Assembly: GCF_026914265.1 (NCBI RefSeq)
Contig: NC_069135.1
Span: 63,106,738 to 63,170,737, forward strand
Direction: 5' to 3'
Origin: Mya arenaria
Lineage: Eukaryota; Mollusca; Bivalvia; Myida; Myidae
Length of the DNA stretch: 64,000 nt
Shown: positions 34,705 to 47,025 of the stretch, piece after piece
Numbering within the stretch: position 1 is the first letter of the stretch
Layout: every line of letters starts with the position of its first letter
Made by a program: the position numbers and the translations under genes
Notes under the pieces: model-generated
Told to the model about the DNA's origin: nothing
Databases searched by the model: none
The model's input: only the letters and a program-made list of their open reading frames with translations

Positions 34705-36590
34705 ATCCAGCATAGGGGGGCAGTATCAGCCAGGAAGTGTACGGTGTAACAATATGGGACAGTGTCAGTCAGTGAAGTACACGGTGTAACCATAGGGGGC
34801 AGTATCAGTCAGATAATGTATACAGTGTGACCATAGGAAGCAGTATCAGTCAGAGAAGTTACAGTGTAACCATAGGCGGCAGTATCAGTCAGAGAAGTCT
34901 ACAGTGTGACCATAGGGTGTAGCATCAGTCAGCGGAAGTATACAGTGTGACCATAGGGGCAGTATCAGTCAGAGGAAGTATACAGTGTAACCATAGGGGG
35001 CAGTATCAGTCAGAGAAGTATACAGTGTAACCATAGGGGGCAGTATCAGCCAGAGAAGTATACAGTGTAACCATAGGGGGCAGTATCAGCCAGAGAAGCA
35101 TACGGTGTAACCACGGAGAGCAGTATCAGCCAGAGAAGTATACGGTGTAACCATAGGGGGCAGTATCAGTCAGAGAAGTATACGGTGTGACCATAGGAAG
35201 CAGTATCAGTCAGAGAAGTTACAGTGTAACCATAGGGGGCAGTATCAGTCAGAGAGGTCTACAGTGTGACCATAGGGTGTAGTATCAGTCAGCGGAAGTA
35301 TACAGTGTGACCATAGGGGCAGTATCAGTCAGAGGAAGTATACAGTGTGAACATAGGGGGCAGTATCAGTTATAGAAGTTACAGTGTAACCATAGGGTGA
35401 AGTAGCAGTCAGAGGAAGTAAACAGTGTGACCATAGGGGCAGTATCAGTCAGAGGAAGTATACAGTGTGACCATAGGGGGCAGTATCAGTCAGAGAAGTT
35501 ACAATGTAACCATAGGGGGCGGTATCAGCCAGAGAAGTCTACAGGGTGACCATAGGGGCAGTATCAGTCGGAGGAAGTATACGGTGTGACCATAAGGGCA
35601 GTATCAGTCAGAGGAAGTATACGGTGTGACCATAGGGGCAGTATCAGTCAGCGGAAGTATACGGTGTGACCATAGGGGCAGTATCAATCAGAGGAAGTAT
35701 ACGGTGTGACCATAGGGTGAAGTATCACACAGGGAAGTATGAAGTGTTACCATAGGGGCAGTATCAGTCCAAGAAGACTACGGTGTAACCATAGGGGGCA
35801 GTATCATTCAGAGAAGAATACGGTGTGACCATAGGGGACAGTATCACTCAGAGAAGTATAAAGAGTTATCACAGGGGCAGTATCAGTCCAAGAAGACTAC
35901 GGTGTAACCATAGGCGGCATTATCGGTGAGAGAAAAATACGGGGTAACCATGGGGGTAAGAATTAGTAAGGGAAGTATACGTTGTAACCACTTGGTAAAG
36001 TTTTTTATCAGAGAACAATACGGTGTAACCACACAGATTTAGTATCAGTCAGAGAGGTATATGGTGTAACCAGAGGAGACAGTATCTAGGCAAAGAAGAA
36101 TACGGTGTAACCTCAGGGGAAACTATCACACAGAGAAATATAAGGTGTAACATTAGCCAGAAAAATATATGGTTAAACCATTTGGGTCAAAATCAGTCAG
36201 TGAATTAGTGTAAGTTATGCATAAGAAGCAGTTTCAGTCGGAGAAGTATACAGTGTGACCATAGGGTGTACGCAGAAACCGTAGGGGACATTGTCAGCCA
36301 AGGAAGTTTACGGTGTTAGGTTTATGGAAGTATTAGCTATATGAATAAACATTAAAGTCCTAGGGCGCAGTATCAGTCAGAGACGAGTACTGTTTAAGCA
36401 TAGGAGGTAGTATCAACAAGAGGAGAATACAATGTAACCATTGGGGACACTGCAAGTCCAAACAGTAAACGGTGTTACAATAGGGAGCAGTATCAGTCAG
36501 ATAAGTATACAGTGTTACCATAGGGGGCGGTATCAACATTAGAAGTAAACGATGTAAACAAAGGGGGCGCTATCAGTAATAGAGCAGTGT
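34705..36590. repeat. 40-bp minisatellite array 2 (gene C intron)
   Basis: About 46 units of roughly 40 bp, same family as array 1, but with CAGTCAGAG and GTGACCATAGGGGCAG variants. A higher-order repeat is visible: about 34800-34990 is repeated at about 35160-35350 (the AGGAAGCAG and GGGTGTAG variants in the same order). Decays after about 35900. Confidence 0.93.
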
Positions 36591-36599
36591 ACAGTGAAG

Positions 36600-36848
36600 T
36601 TTTAAGGCATTAATATACAATTTATTTATTAGGGTCAATTGTATGCACAGTGGGGTTTAGAGGTACCGTAAATTGTCGTCTAGGAAATGCGTCAGATCGT
36701 ATACTTACGTCTGTTACAAATCGTGTATTTGGTGAGTTTTATAAAAAAAAAATTAAAAAAAATTGAGTACTCGAGTAGTGATTAGGTACTCGGGTACTCT
36801 GTTGATTGATCTAGTACTCGAGTACTCTGGTACTCGTTGCCATCCCTA
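36600..36848. mobile_element. Truncated hAT-type element (right end)
   Basis: Matches the right 220 bases of the element at 33554-34429 (TTTATTAGGGTCAATTGT, AAATCGTGTATTT) and ends GTACTCGTTGCCATCCCTA. The left end is missing. It abuts the minisatellite. Confidence 0.75.
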
Positions 36849-37353
36849 AAATATATAACAAATATAATAAATTTGTGACTGAAACTGCCGCCTATGCTAG
36901 CTATAATAATACAGCGACATTTTAATAATAGATAAAGATACATGAAATAATCTCTGACCGATACTGCTACCTATGATGACAACGCTGTACCATTAATAAG
37001 TGTTAATACCTTCTTAAATAGTCTAACAAAGTGAAATAAAGTGAATTGATGCAATGTTTTAAAACAACGCATTTTGAGGTCATGCCAAGACATACACTGT
37101 GTACTTTACACTGCGGATAATTAATTCAATATTAAACAGAACACATAGAACACTCACAGGCACAACACACATGAACACACACACACACGTTCAAGCACAC
37201 GCTTCCGATTTTGGATTAACTTCTGTTTTAAAGGAAATTATACGAATCCCAAGTGACATGGAGAATGGAGGGCAATAAAGTCATATGGCGTAAAATAAAA
37301 GATTTAAATAAAACATGAAACCTAATTGTAATATAACTGCTTTGGTTGCTTAC
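36849..37353 (-). other. Gene C intron, exon 1 side
   Basis: Nearly identical to 59338-59842 and 58240-58742 in gene E, including a short ACACAC tract. It begins (on minus) with the donor GTAAGC at 37353. Confidence 0.75.
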
Positions 37354-38351
37354 CTGACACCTGAGGTTTTGTCTGCTGTCCTGCCAAATCTGACGCCACC
37401 TGGTCTGCCAAATCTGACGCCACTTGGTCTGCCAAATCTGACGCCACCTGGTCTGCCAAATCTGACGCCACCTGGTCCACTCTGCCAATTGCTGTGCATG
37501 AAGCCAGCAGCTGTTCTGTGGTGGGGTCCCTTGTGAACTTGAAGTATGACACACTTTTTTTTACCTCTGATGTCTTTAAGGGCTGACTGAAAACCGACTA
37601 ACTCCTGAAATGCCCTTGTTCCAGATATGAACAACTGGTTACTGTTGACCTCCTTGGCTTGTAGATCGACCTTGAGCTTCTCAGTGGCAGCTTGTATGTC
37701 TTGGCAATTTGATTTTAGTTCACTCAACAGGCTTTGTGATTTTTGTTTCTTCTGCTCAATTTCTTCCAGTAGCTCTTGTTCCCTCTTATCCAGGTATTGG
37801 TTGATATCATTCCTGAACTTTCGAAGCGCATTGATATTTGTAAAGCTCTCTTCATCAATATATTTCATGCTTGCTTGTATGTTGTCGGAAAGGTTGCCGA
37901 TATCATTGACCACCTGGACAAGTCCTGCCTTCAGACCGTTGTATTTTGGGCCCTCCTTGTACCGCTTTGCCACTTGAGAAATCCTTTCAATAGTGCATGA
38001 GCTGTGTTCTTTCTCAGCCAAGCAGTCTCCACACAAAAGTGTCTCGTGATTTGGACAAAAGTATTTTATGTACTCTTCGGCATGGCGTTGACATGTTTCC
38101 GTAAAATGCTTATTCTCACTCTCTGGTTGGAGTGAAGAAGGCATGGTAATCTTGTCCTGAAGAGGGTGGCTTTTGGTAAACGTCATGTTCCTGTGTACTC
38201 GGGCACAGTTGGAACACAGGAACTCCTTGCAGACGGTACAGAAGGCATCAGGTGGGATGTCCTTGCCATCGTTCGCACATGTCTGGCAGAATGTGTGGTC
38301 AGACACCGATCCAGTTCCCTCGGGTGCCTTTTTACCTGAGACTGCATCCAT
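37354..38351 (-). CDS. TRIM-like gene C, B-box and coiled-coil exon, with frameshift
   Basis: MDAVSGKKAPEGTGS opens seven bases after an acceptor ATTATGATTTTAG. Two B-boxes (C22, C25, C38, C41, C46, C49, H53, H62; then C87, H90, C99, H102, C107, C110, H116, C119) and a coiled coil are close to gene E. At 37555-37562 a run of eight A (minus) replaces AAAAATA in gene E, adding one base at about residue 264. Read as is, the protein leaves the family frame, gains RFGRPGGV-type repeats and stops after 333 residues. Correcting the one base restores the match, four DQVASDLA repeats, TKPQVS and the phase-1 donor TCAG|GTAAGC. Either a young pseudogene, an assembly error in a homopolymer, or an allele with a truncated product. 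Confidence 0.85.
37382..37477 (-). repeat. 24-bp coding repeat, four copies
   Basis: Four tandem 24-bp units at the exon 1 end encode DQVASDLA in the family frame. Gene E has two (59871-59918), gene A none. All three minus frames are open across it. Confidence 0.95.
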
Positions 38352-38900
38352 CTTGAGTCTAAAATCATAATTTGATTGTCAAATATACACTCGGTTTACG
38401 AAGTTCTAAACGATTTACAGGAGCGGACCCAGGAGTTGATGTTCGAGGGGGAAAACAAAGGAACGTAATATTTAATATTCGCAACTCCCTCAGAACCGAA
38501 ATTTATTTGAATTAAATTGTTGACAGTGGAGGTGGGGGTACTCCCTACAGAAAGTTTTTTAATTTGAAAGCCGCAATGGTGCATTTTTTGCCTATTTTAT
38601 TACCTTCTTCTGCTATATTGAAATAAAAGAGAAAACATGGACAAATTAAGTGAGCATGCGCCCGGTGCTACCCTACTCATAATGTGCTGGTGATTTTTGC
38701 CGTCAGCCTGGCACCACCCCCACAATTAATTTCTACAAATAACCATAGTTGAAATCTAGTGAAGAAAATGTGCGAACATCACACAAGAATGCACCATTTC
38801 AAATTGAAGGTAGCTAAAAGTTTGGTTTGAGACCTCGTGGAAACACTAACAAGACTCGACTACGCCGCTTTAACTTAGAAGTGAATACAATAACGATGTA
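38352..38900 (-). other. 5' flank of gene C
   Basis: Matches 60792-61250 of gene E but more diverged than the exons. It should hold the first intron; no 5'-UTR exon or promoter could be recognised. Confidence 0.55.
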
Positions 38901-38984
38901 ATATGTGAACAAGAATCGCGATGTGACAAAACCAGGTTTTTAATGATTGGCAGAAGAGATTCAGTTTCAACTGCTTTCTTTTAT

Positions 38985-39510
38985 TTTTTTGTAACAGTGA
39001 CCTTGATTCTAAGGGCCCAAACACAATCTCATAAAAATCCTCCATACACTCTTCCTACATATCAAGTTTGGTCACAGTATGTCAACCATAATTGAAACTG
39101 TAATCTATTTTTAGTAACAGTGACCTAGACCCTAGGGGGCCAAAAGGCAAACCATGAAAGCTCTGCATAAACTTGTCCTATATACCAAGTTTGGTCACAC
39201 GTTGTCAACCCTTACTTGAGTTAATCAGTACTTACAATGTTTCTTTTTTAACAACAGTGACCTTGACCTAACCAGAGATCTCGGGGCCCAAAACACAATC
39301 TCAGAAAAGGTTTCTATAAACTCCTCCAATACACCATGTTTGGTCACAATATGTAGACCCTTACTTAAGTAATTCAATACCAACCCTTTTTCTATTAATA
39401 GTTACCTTGACCTTAATTGTAGGGGCCTCAAAAGCATTCTCATAAAAGGTATCTTCGTATATACCAAGTTTCGTCTCTTTATGTCAACCCTAGCTATAAT
39501 TGTTCGATAC
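38985..39510. repeat. Diverged tandem repeat, about 120-bp units
   Basis: Four to five units with GTAACAGTGACCTTGACC, CTAGGGGCCCAAA, TATACCAAGTTTGGTCAC and TGTCAACCCTTACTT words. The GTGACCTTGACC/CAAGTTTGGTC type is a widespread bivalve repeat (from memory). Absent from the E flank, so inserted here. Confidence 0.7.
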
Positions 39511-40039
39511 ATAAGATGCCTTTGATGCTGCCCTCCCACCAGCCCGCCCGAACAATGACGCAAGACATTCAAATAATATGTTTTCCCTTTATGAAAATGG
39601 GTTAAGAATATAAACATGTGTTTTTAGAAGGAAATTAAAATAAAATTTAAAAAATAAAAAAAATCAAGGGCCATAATTTGTATTCAGAGTTAAAATGGAG
39701 TTATGTTTCTTGTTGTAAGGTGGTCGTTAATAATTTTGAATTTTATTCCGTGCATTGAATGAAAGGTGTAGACGTTTTTTTTTATTAAAATCCCAACTTG
39801 CCCTTAACTTTAACTTGACCTAAAACTTTAACCGAAGTCAGGTAGGGGCAATTACTTGTATTAAGGATAATATGGTATAATGTAACCTCATTGTGTGATG
39901 GTCCTGAACAATTGTGTGAAGTATTAAGTCAATTGAATGAAGGTATAGAAGTTATTAATAGCTATCCCAACCTGCCCTAAAACTTAAACCTAAGTTTCAT
40001 AGTCAATCAGGGGCCATAATTTGAATAAAAGATAACATG
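39511..40039. repeat. Dispersed repeat around the MITE
   Basis: Units of about 200 bp with GGGGCCATAATTTG, TAACCTCATTGTGTGATGG and AAGTCAATTGAATGAA; one unit is split by the element at 40040-40296 and continues at 40300-40425. Confidence 0.6.
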
Positions 40040-40296
40040 GGGCCGTATGCAATATGCATCTTAGTTAATATTTTCAACTTAGTGAGAATTTCGTAGCTTT
40101 TGACAAAGATTATTTTAAATACCCGCTCCTTTATATCAGATTTATTCATATGCATATATTGTTTAGACCATTTTCTTTCTTATTTTCAGATTTTTGTTGT
40201 ACAAACATTGTTCGTTTTCTTAAAATTCAAATTAAAAAAATGGCAATTTTTCACTTAGTTGAAAAATATTATTAAGATGCTTATTGAATACGGCCC
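40040..40296. mobile_element. MITE with GGGCCGTATxCAATA ends, 257 bp
   Basis: Left end GGGCCGTATGCAATATGCAT and right end reading GGGCCGTATTCAATAAGCAT on the other strand; about 35 inverted bases. Flanked by ATG on both sides (40037-40039, 40297-40299), a possible 3-bp target duplication. Interrupts a repeat unit whose halves match an intact one nearby. Superfamily unsure (Harbinger/ISL2EU-like). Confidence 0.75.
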
Positions 40297-40420
40297 ATGA
40301 AGTTATCTTACCTCCTTATGTAATGGCTCTGAACAACTGTGTGTAGTATTAAGTCAATTGAATAAATGGTATTGGACTTATAAGTGAAAATCCCAGAGAA
40401 AAAACCTGCCCTAAAACTTA

Positions 40421-41910
40421 GTCCATACAAAGGCCAGGATTCCTTGTAAGCTTTTTTGGTACGGCAAACTGTTGGCAACATTGAAACATAAAAATGTCGG
40501 AATTAAATGAAAGTCTTTCTAAGTCCAGTGACATTGATACCGGGCCTATCGATACCGGGACTTCTGCAGAGAGATTTATATATTACCGTGTACTGACTGT
40601 GACGTAAAACCCGGTACCAACATAATCCGGAATCATAAATTGTGCCATTTTCAAGTTACTCTAACCAAAACTAATGGTGATATGAAGCCCTTTTATGACA
40701 CGTGTTACACGTGTTGCCAATTAATGAATGTGTGAGCGCCAGTGTCGGGATGTTCATTCCATTTTTTAATTGCATCAAACAATAAAATGTTTATAGCAAT
40801 ATTTATTTGCATATATACCACTTTATAATAGAAAGTTCTGATTTCTTTTTAAATCTGAAGAAAATGTTTTAATAAGATATTATGCTACACCGAATTGTTT
40901 TTAACATTATAGCAGTTAGCACTTAGCTAATGCTAATATTATAAAGAATGTTATATGATTTAAGTGTCATTTTTATTCATTACAAAATATGTTGCTTTGA
41001 GTTTTATGTATTTTGGAAATACTAAAAGAGAAAGTGTTCTGTTACAATTATGTAAAATCACACGATTTACACAATATTTCATTTCTTGATGTATTCGTAT
41101 ATTTCTATAGGGAGAAATTTGTGCATCGAAAACAAGGCATGTTGTGAAGTAGTTTTCAGAACAGCATTTTTGAATGAGACCACAAATGCCATAGGGTTTA
41201 CGGCAGCAATAAGATACACCAATTAGCCCTTTGATTAGTCTTTCATGGGTCAGTATAACTGATTACTTCAGAGCCCGTAAACGTCAGATCATAATTGTGT
41301 ATTTATTAATATTAAAACACTTACGAGTGTTAAAATATTTACTCGTATTTGTTTATAACTCTGATTAATTCATTTAGTTATGTATATTGTTTATACAATA
41401 ATTTGATATATATAAGTCGGACAATGAGATTATCTACTCTGAAAGTGTCAACTTTAAAAGGCCATGCACCAATTAACAGATACACAGGAAAATGACCCCA
41501 TGCTGTGAGACAAGTGCAATAAACAAGGGATGCACAGCGGGGAGTTATCATGCCGCATATACCTGAAGTTAAAATATTATAAGATGTATACATTCTCAAC
41601 CGTTTCACTGTAATTTTCTCATGTTTGGAATGAACAGAACCTTTCTCAGATAGGCATGTTTGTAGCTGTTATATTTGAAATCAGACCAGAACAGTCTATT
41701 TTTTTATCTAAGCATTACAAGCTCATTGCCATAATAACACATACACCAGCAAAGACATGTTTTTAAGGCATGTAGACAACAGAATTGCAACTTTATTGTT
41801 AGTATACGATTTTGCATACAAATAAGACCTATTACACTTACCTTTTAAAGATCAACACACACTGGATGTTCATTAAAATGAATTATTTTTTTCCTAATCT
41901 ATTCCCCAAA
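40421..41910. other. Insert in the 5' flank of gene C
   Basis: 40421-40520 still matches gene E's flank (61325-61435). From about 40530 a segment rich in GATACCGGGCCTATCGATAC begins; a related segment lies at 42838-42960. No gene is seen. Confidence 0.5.
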
Positions 41911-42634
41911 CAGGGCATTTTCATCTTCTTTGCTATGGGCCGAAATTAGGCTACTTCACAATTGGAAAAAAATGGCATATTTTTCCAATTTCCAGATATT
42001 TTTTTCACAATTCCCAGATATTTTTCCCAAATAGGAAGATCTTACTTCAACAATTTACAATAATAATTTATTCTGTTTGAGCAAATTATTTTTATCTTTT
42101 TTAGTTAACATAAGAAGAATGCTGTATAATTTAAACGTTATTTGAGGACCAATTAGTCCGTATATTGTTATCAATTCTTTAACTCTATTAAGAACGAACT
42201 CTTTGAAGATTAAAACTAATCTCTCTCCCTCTCTTGTCATTGCGTCATGTTAAAAAAGTGAAGTCAAAGACAAAATATCTCCCCAATAAGATCTACATGC
42301 TTATCAATTGGAAGTCCATACATTTTAGACCTTTCAACCTTGACCCTGTGGAGTGTTTGTACACATTTCATATTAAAAAGGTCATACATTTTATGAAAAA
42401 AAATCAGCTAAAGTAGACTCACGTGTATAATATGAGCCTTTTTTGTAACATGAGTTCCAAGTTTCATATGGATACATTGACCCGTGTTTAAAAGGTGTCT
42501 TCAATCCTCATATGTGGAATTTCCCATTTTGAGACGTTTACGCATTTAAATTTCCCAATTTGCAGAATTTCACGCGTTTAATTTTCCCAAAATGAAAAGG
42601 CTAGGCCTCTTCACAATTTTTGGTGAAAAAGCCC
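41911..42634. mobile_element. Possible hAT-type non-autonomous element
   Basis: Left CAGGGCATTTTCATC and right end reading CAGGGCTTTTTCACC on the other strand; inside, TTCCCAAATTT-type words occur in opposite orientation near both ends. A clean 8-bp target duplication was not found (CCAAA on both sides only). Frames inside are short. Confidence 0.45.
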
Positions 42635-42837
42635 TGCCAAATATCACACTAGAATTAAAAGACAATTACTATTGAAATAAAATATATTGTATTTAAGATT
42701 TACAGCTTGATAAAAGTGTAATTTTAAGGTGACTGTCAACCTACTAATACATGTTAATTATACTATTTTTCGTTCTTGAAATCAAACTCTCTTTTCTGTT
42801 GTTTTTTAAGATATTCAAAGTCATAGTTGATTATTGT

Positions 42838-42990
42838 TGACATTGATACCGGGCCTATCGATACCAGGATTTCTTTAGAGAATATTATATTTACCAGTAT
42901 CGACTATGACGAAACACCCGATATCAACATAATCAGGTATCATAAACTGAGATACCGGATTTTTCCAATATCGATACCGGGTACCGGGTT
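42838..42990. repeat. GATACCGGG-rich segment, second copy
   Basis: Matches 40528-40640 in the same orientation (TTGATACCGGGCCTATCGAT), so the two copies bracket about 2.2 kb. GATACCGG words also occur near 43215-43255 and 61715-61765. Confidence 0.6.
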
Positions 42991-42999
42991 TAATCACCA

Positions 43000-43497
43000 C
43001 CCGAAAAAATACTATTTTATACTTACTTTTGTTGACTTTTGAAGAAAGTCCTTTCCGATAGTTACTCGAATATCTTAAGAACACAAAACTCATTACTTTC
43101 AAATGTGGTTGTATTATTTAAATAGTTGCAGTTTGGATAGTCATCGAATTTCAGGCGTCTTCAAAAACGAAAGTAGTAACTTTCTTGATAAGAAATAAGG
43201 GAGGTTATCATAGTTGGTGCTACAACCCGGTACCCGGGTTATGTTGATACCGGCCTGCGTGATTAATAAGATCAGATGATAAATCCCGTTATATCATGGT
43301 CTGCTATTTATTGCCGATTGACGTAATGATTATTCGATAACAAAATCTGGTTTTAAAGGCATATGTTAAAGTTTTAGCATCTCCGTTAATCCTTGTGAAT
43401 CCTATGATACATTTAAGTGTCTATTTCCCTTATGCTTGTTCTATAGAAAATTATATTATTTAGAAGACATATTTAACCTACCAAATAAGACCGACCC
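43000..43497. repeat. 5' flank duplicated at 61490-61980
   Basis: Matches the E flank (TCCTTTCCGATAGT, GGCGTCTTCAAAAACGAAAG). No gene is seen. Confidence 0.65.
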
Positions 43498-43635
43498 CTT
43501 TGCAACTCTTTGCAGACGGGACTTAATACATTAGGAAGGATGTTCTTCCAATCGTCTGCGAAGGCATGCAGAGCGTGATGCCAGAAGCTGATCCTGAAGC
43601 ATGGGGTGCCTTCTTTCCGGGGATCTGCATCCATC
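43498..43635 (-). pseudogene. Relic of a TRIM-like first coding exon
   Basis: On minus, ATGGATGCAGATCCCCGGAA gives MDADPRKEGTP, matching the MDAVPGRKAQ start of gene A. The rest matches the first 48 or so codons (CTTTGCAGACGGGAC ends as in the genes) with indels, and the first zinc finger is destroyed. It lies upstream of gene C in the same orientation and has a counterpart upstream of gene E. Confidence 0.7.
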
Positions 43636-46600
43636 CCGAATATCCTGCGGCAATTACAATTGTAAAATCTACATTTGCATACGCTTTACCATCTTAATTA
43701 GGACAAGATATGAATCTCACTCATGACTTTTAACCGTCCGACCTGCTTTCGTCTCCCGTCCAAAACTTTGCCATTCGCTTAATACAAGTATGCGATTTGA
43801 ATTAAACTTTCAATTAGTGACCACCGTAAGACGACACTTGAGTTCTTTTACTTCAAGGTGAAGGTCAATGTCAATCGCATTGCTGGGTCAAGGTCTCTGC
43901 GCGAGTTTTGTTCTTTGATCTTTATCAGTTTCTGAATTAAGAGCTTATCAGTAGATCTAAGTATAGCATATCGGCGGAATTAAAATCCCTCTTATGTTGA
44001 AAATTTGAGGTTGATCATGTGTCAAATAAAAATTAATCAAGTCTCATGTTTGTTGACTATTTCTGGCTCCTTTGGGGCTGTTTGTCCTCATTTTGGACTC
44101 GTAATGGGCCTTCGCGAATGTCAAATCCTGGTCCGCCCCTTAAGAAACTTACCTTAGTTTACGCTTCTATCGTATGGTCACACGAATATCTTAAGTGAAC
44201 AAAATCAATACTTTAACTGTGAATATATTGTGATTAAAATATTTGCTATAATTAATAGGAGACAACATATTTCAGAAGATCTAAAAACGGAAATAATGAC
44301 TTCCAGGTCAAGAAATAAGGAAATTAATCAGTTTAAACTCAATCTGTTCAGCGGGTTTTTTTTTCTCCAAAGTATGTTTGTAGAATCATATTCTTAGACA
44401 AGATCGACGTGTGCAACTGGTTTGCACCTCCAGTTAACTCGTGTTCCAGTAAACTCGTGTTTACTGAGTGTTTTAATACGATATTATTCCATCATTTATT
44501 GATGCAATAGTCGTCTATTTGTAGTGCTTTTACGGCTGTGTGGTTTCGACCCTTACCTTATTCCCCTTTTATTGTTTATTTTCGAAATTTTGACCACGGG
44601 GCTTGGCCCTGTATATATCATTGTATTGTATCATTTCTGTTCTGTTCATGTTATTGTGTTTTTAACTCGCGTGTGAAAAAGTTCCGAATTGGAGTTAAAA
44701 CATTTTAAGGGTTTATGTAAAACTCCAATTCTGTGATAAAATTATAACATCTTGTACACAAACCATCAAGTGTTTTGTTTGTAAAATGCTTTTGGTAAAA
44801 GCCCTTGAATATTTCAAACAGCAATGCGGATAATTGTACTATTGTTTACATGGGGATTACAACAGAAGTCCTATTTATCATTGTTTTCATTCGGTTGTGT
44901 GCTCGTTTCCGCTCGAGTTGCACGGGTACTCCCTGATCGCGCTCATGGTTGATTGGTGTAGCACGTGCCCTCGAGCAACTATGTTATGATGCGTTCGTGA
45001 CTATTCATTATGTTATAGAAAGTTTTTAAGGAATGATATGCTTAAGGGAAAACACTGGAATAGTTTAGAAAGACACAGTCAGCTAATGTATTGTTTTGCA
45101 ATATAATATGTTTAAAAATGTTAGAGTCCTTAACATTTAACGTGTTTTGTGCGTGTTTTGCTGATCCAGATGTACATTTATTGCTGAAAGGTTGACAAAT
45201 TGTTTCTACATGTATCCTAAATTTTACATATTTGATTCAGAGCAAATTGTTATGATCATCTGTAACACTGTTACATATATGCAACTTTTTTATTGGCCAT
45301 ATTTAAATGATGCAGTGCAAATTATTATGGCTGTTTGTGCAACTTGTTTATAGGTTTGGGTCAAGCAATATTTGAATGATGCGTTGCAACTTAATAAGAC
45401 TGTATGTGCAACTTGTTAATTGGTTTGAGTCAGGCCAAAGTGATTCAATGTTTAGCATCATTGTATGGGAAGGACATTTACTTTAAGAGTGAGTTGAGCA
45501 ACATATATCGAAATCAAAATTAAGCAAACAATTATGCGGGAGGTTGATAACTAGCATAACAATAATCTAGGTCAAAACTATTCTACACTGGGAGTCTCAG
45601 GTCTTCAAAACGTTCGAAATCTTAATCAGTCCCGGCTGAATAAAAAACCACTACACCGATTTCAAATTTTAATCTACGGACCAACTTTTTAGCCATTTTC
45701 TGTTACTGAAATCGGACGTCAAAGTCAAAATCGGTCCAGGCCGGCAAAAGATCGGTTTTTAGAAAGCCTGCTTGGAGATTTACTTGTTTAAATGTATAAA
45801 CCTTCATATGTGTATGATGACTTTCATTGGTAAAATCTGCTATCATGTTAAAACATATATTTTACACTGGGAGAGGCTAACGTATTTAACTGTATGAACC
45901 TGTAAATGTATATGATGACTTTTAGTGAAGTCTGCTATCGGGATCATTTCGTTGTTAAGATATGAGATCTGATTTTTTGGCCATTTGTTGTTTTGTTCCT
46001 GCGCCTTGATTTTGAAAATGTAAAACTAAACATTGAATCAGTTTGGCATGGTCATATTTGATGTCTTGTATCTTTATTCTATGAAACAGATATGCAGGGC
46101 CCACCCAGGTTCTCGAACAATCTTATAGTCCCTTTTAACAGGAATTAATTTGAATTGCATACTATATTTTGTAAAATCGAATTATATCCTCATTATCTTT
46201 AAGCCGATCACAATATTTATTATATTTATTTTGTTTATTTTAAGTTTATGATGAATTATTTGGTTAAATGAAATAAGATACTAAGGCTGATCAGGCTAAA
46301 GATTTTTCGAGTAATTGGGGCCAGTTCTATACATTAAACAGTATCACAGCTGTGATGTTATAAAATATAATTTTGATATTCGTGATTTGAATAAATGTAT
46401 ATAAGAAAAATATTCAATTAAAATTAACATTTTATAATTGACTCATTTATATTTTTAAAGGGTCATACATCGAACAACATAATTTGTATGAAATGTAAGC
46501 TAAACGCTTGTAACATGATAAAACGTCATAACGAGCTCAAAGAAAAGCTCTTTCGTTAACAGATATAAAAAATGCAATACAGAATTCTTTAGTTTGGCAA

Positions 46601-46774
46601 AACATGTTAGTAACGCTATTGAACATTTAGTTACAGTAATATTTTTGTTGTACTCTGTTTATGATTCCTTTTGAAAAAAAAACACAACAGTATACATGCT
46701 ATATGATTTATATGTATAATTATGGTTTGCATTTATTTGTTACTGATGCGGTATTTATATGACATCTTAAGTCG
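43636..46774. other. Intergenic, two small local duplications
   Basis: 43640-43790 matches 62137-62280. A 75-bp unit (TGTGCAACTTGTT) is repeated two to three times at 45270-45440, and a 110-bp unit (GTATGATGACTTT) twice at 45780-45955. No gene is recognised. Confidence 0.5.
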
Positions 46775-47025
46775 TTTTCAATACTCAAGTCATTTTCTTA
46801 ACTCAAGTCATTTTCTTAACTCAAGTCATTTTCTTATCTCAAATCATTTTCTTAACTCAAGTCGTTTTCTTAACTCAAGTCGTTTTCTTAACTCAAGTCA
46901 TTTTCTTAACTCAAGTCGTTTTCTTAACTTACGTCATTTTCTTAACTCAAGTCGTTTTCTTAACTCAAGTCATTTTCTTAACTCACGTCATTTTCTTAAC
47001 TTACGCCATTTTCTTAACTTATGTA
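46775..47025. repeat. 18-bp minisatellite array
   Basis: About 14 units of ATTTTCTTAACTCAAGTC. The 18-bp length keeps a frame open (NSSHFL repeats, 46722-47042 plus), which is not taken as a gene. Confidence 0.93.
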
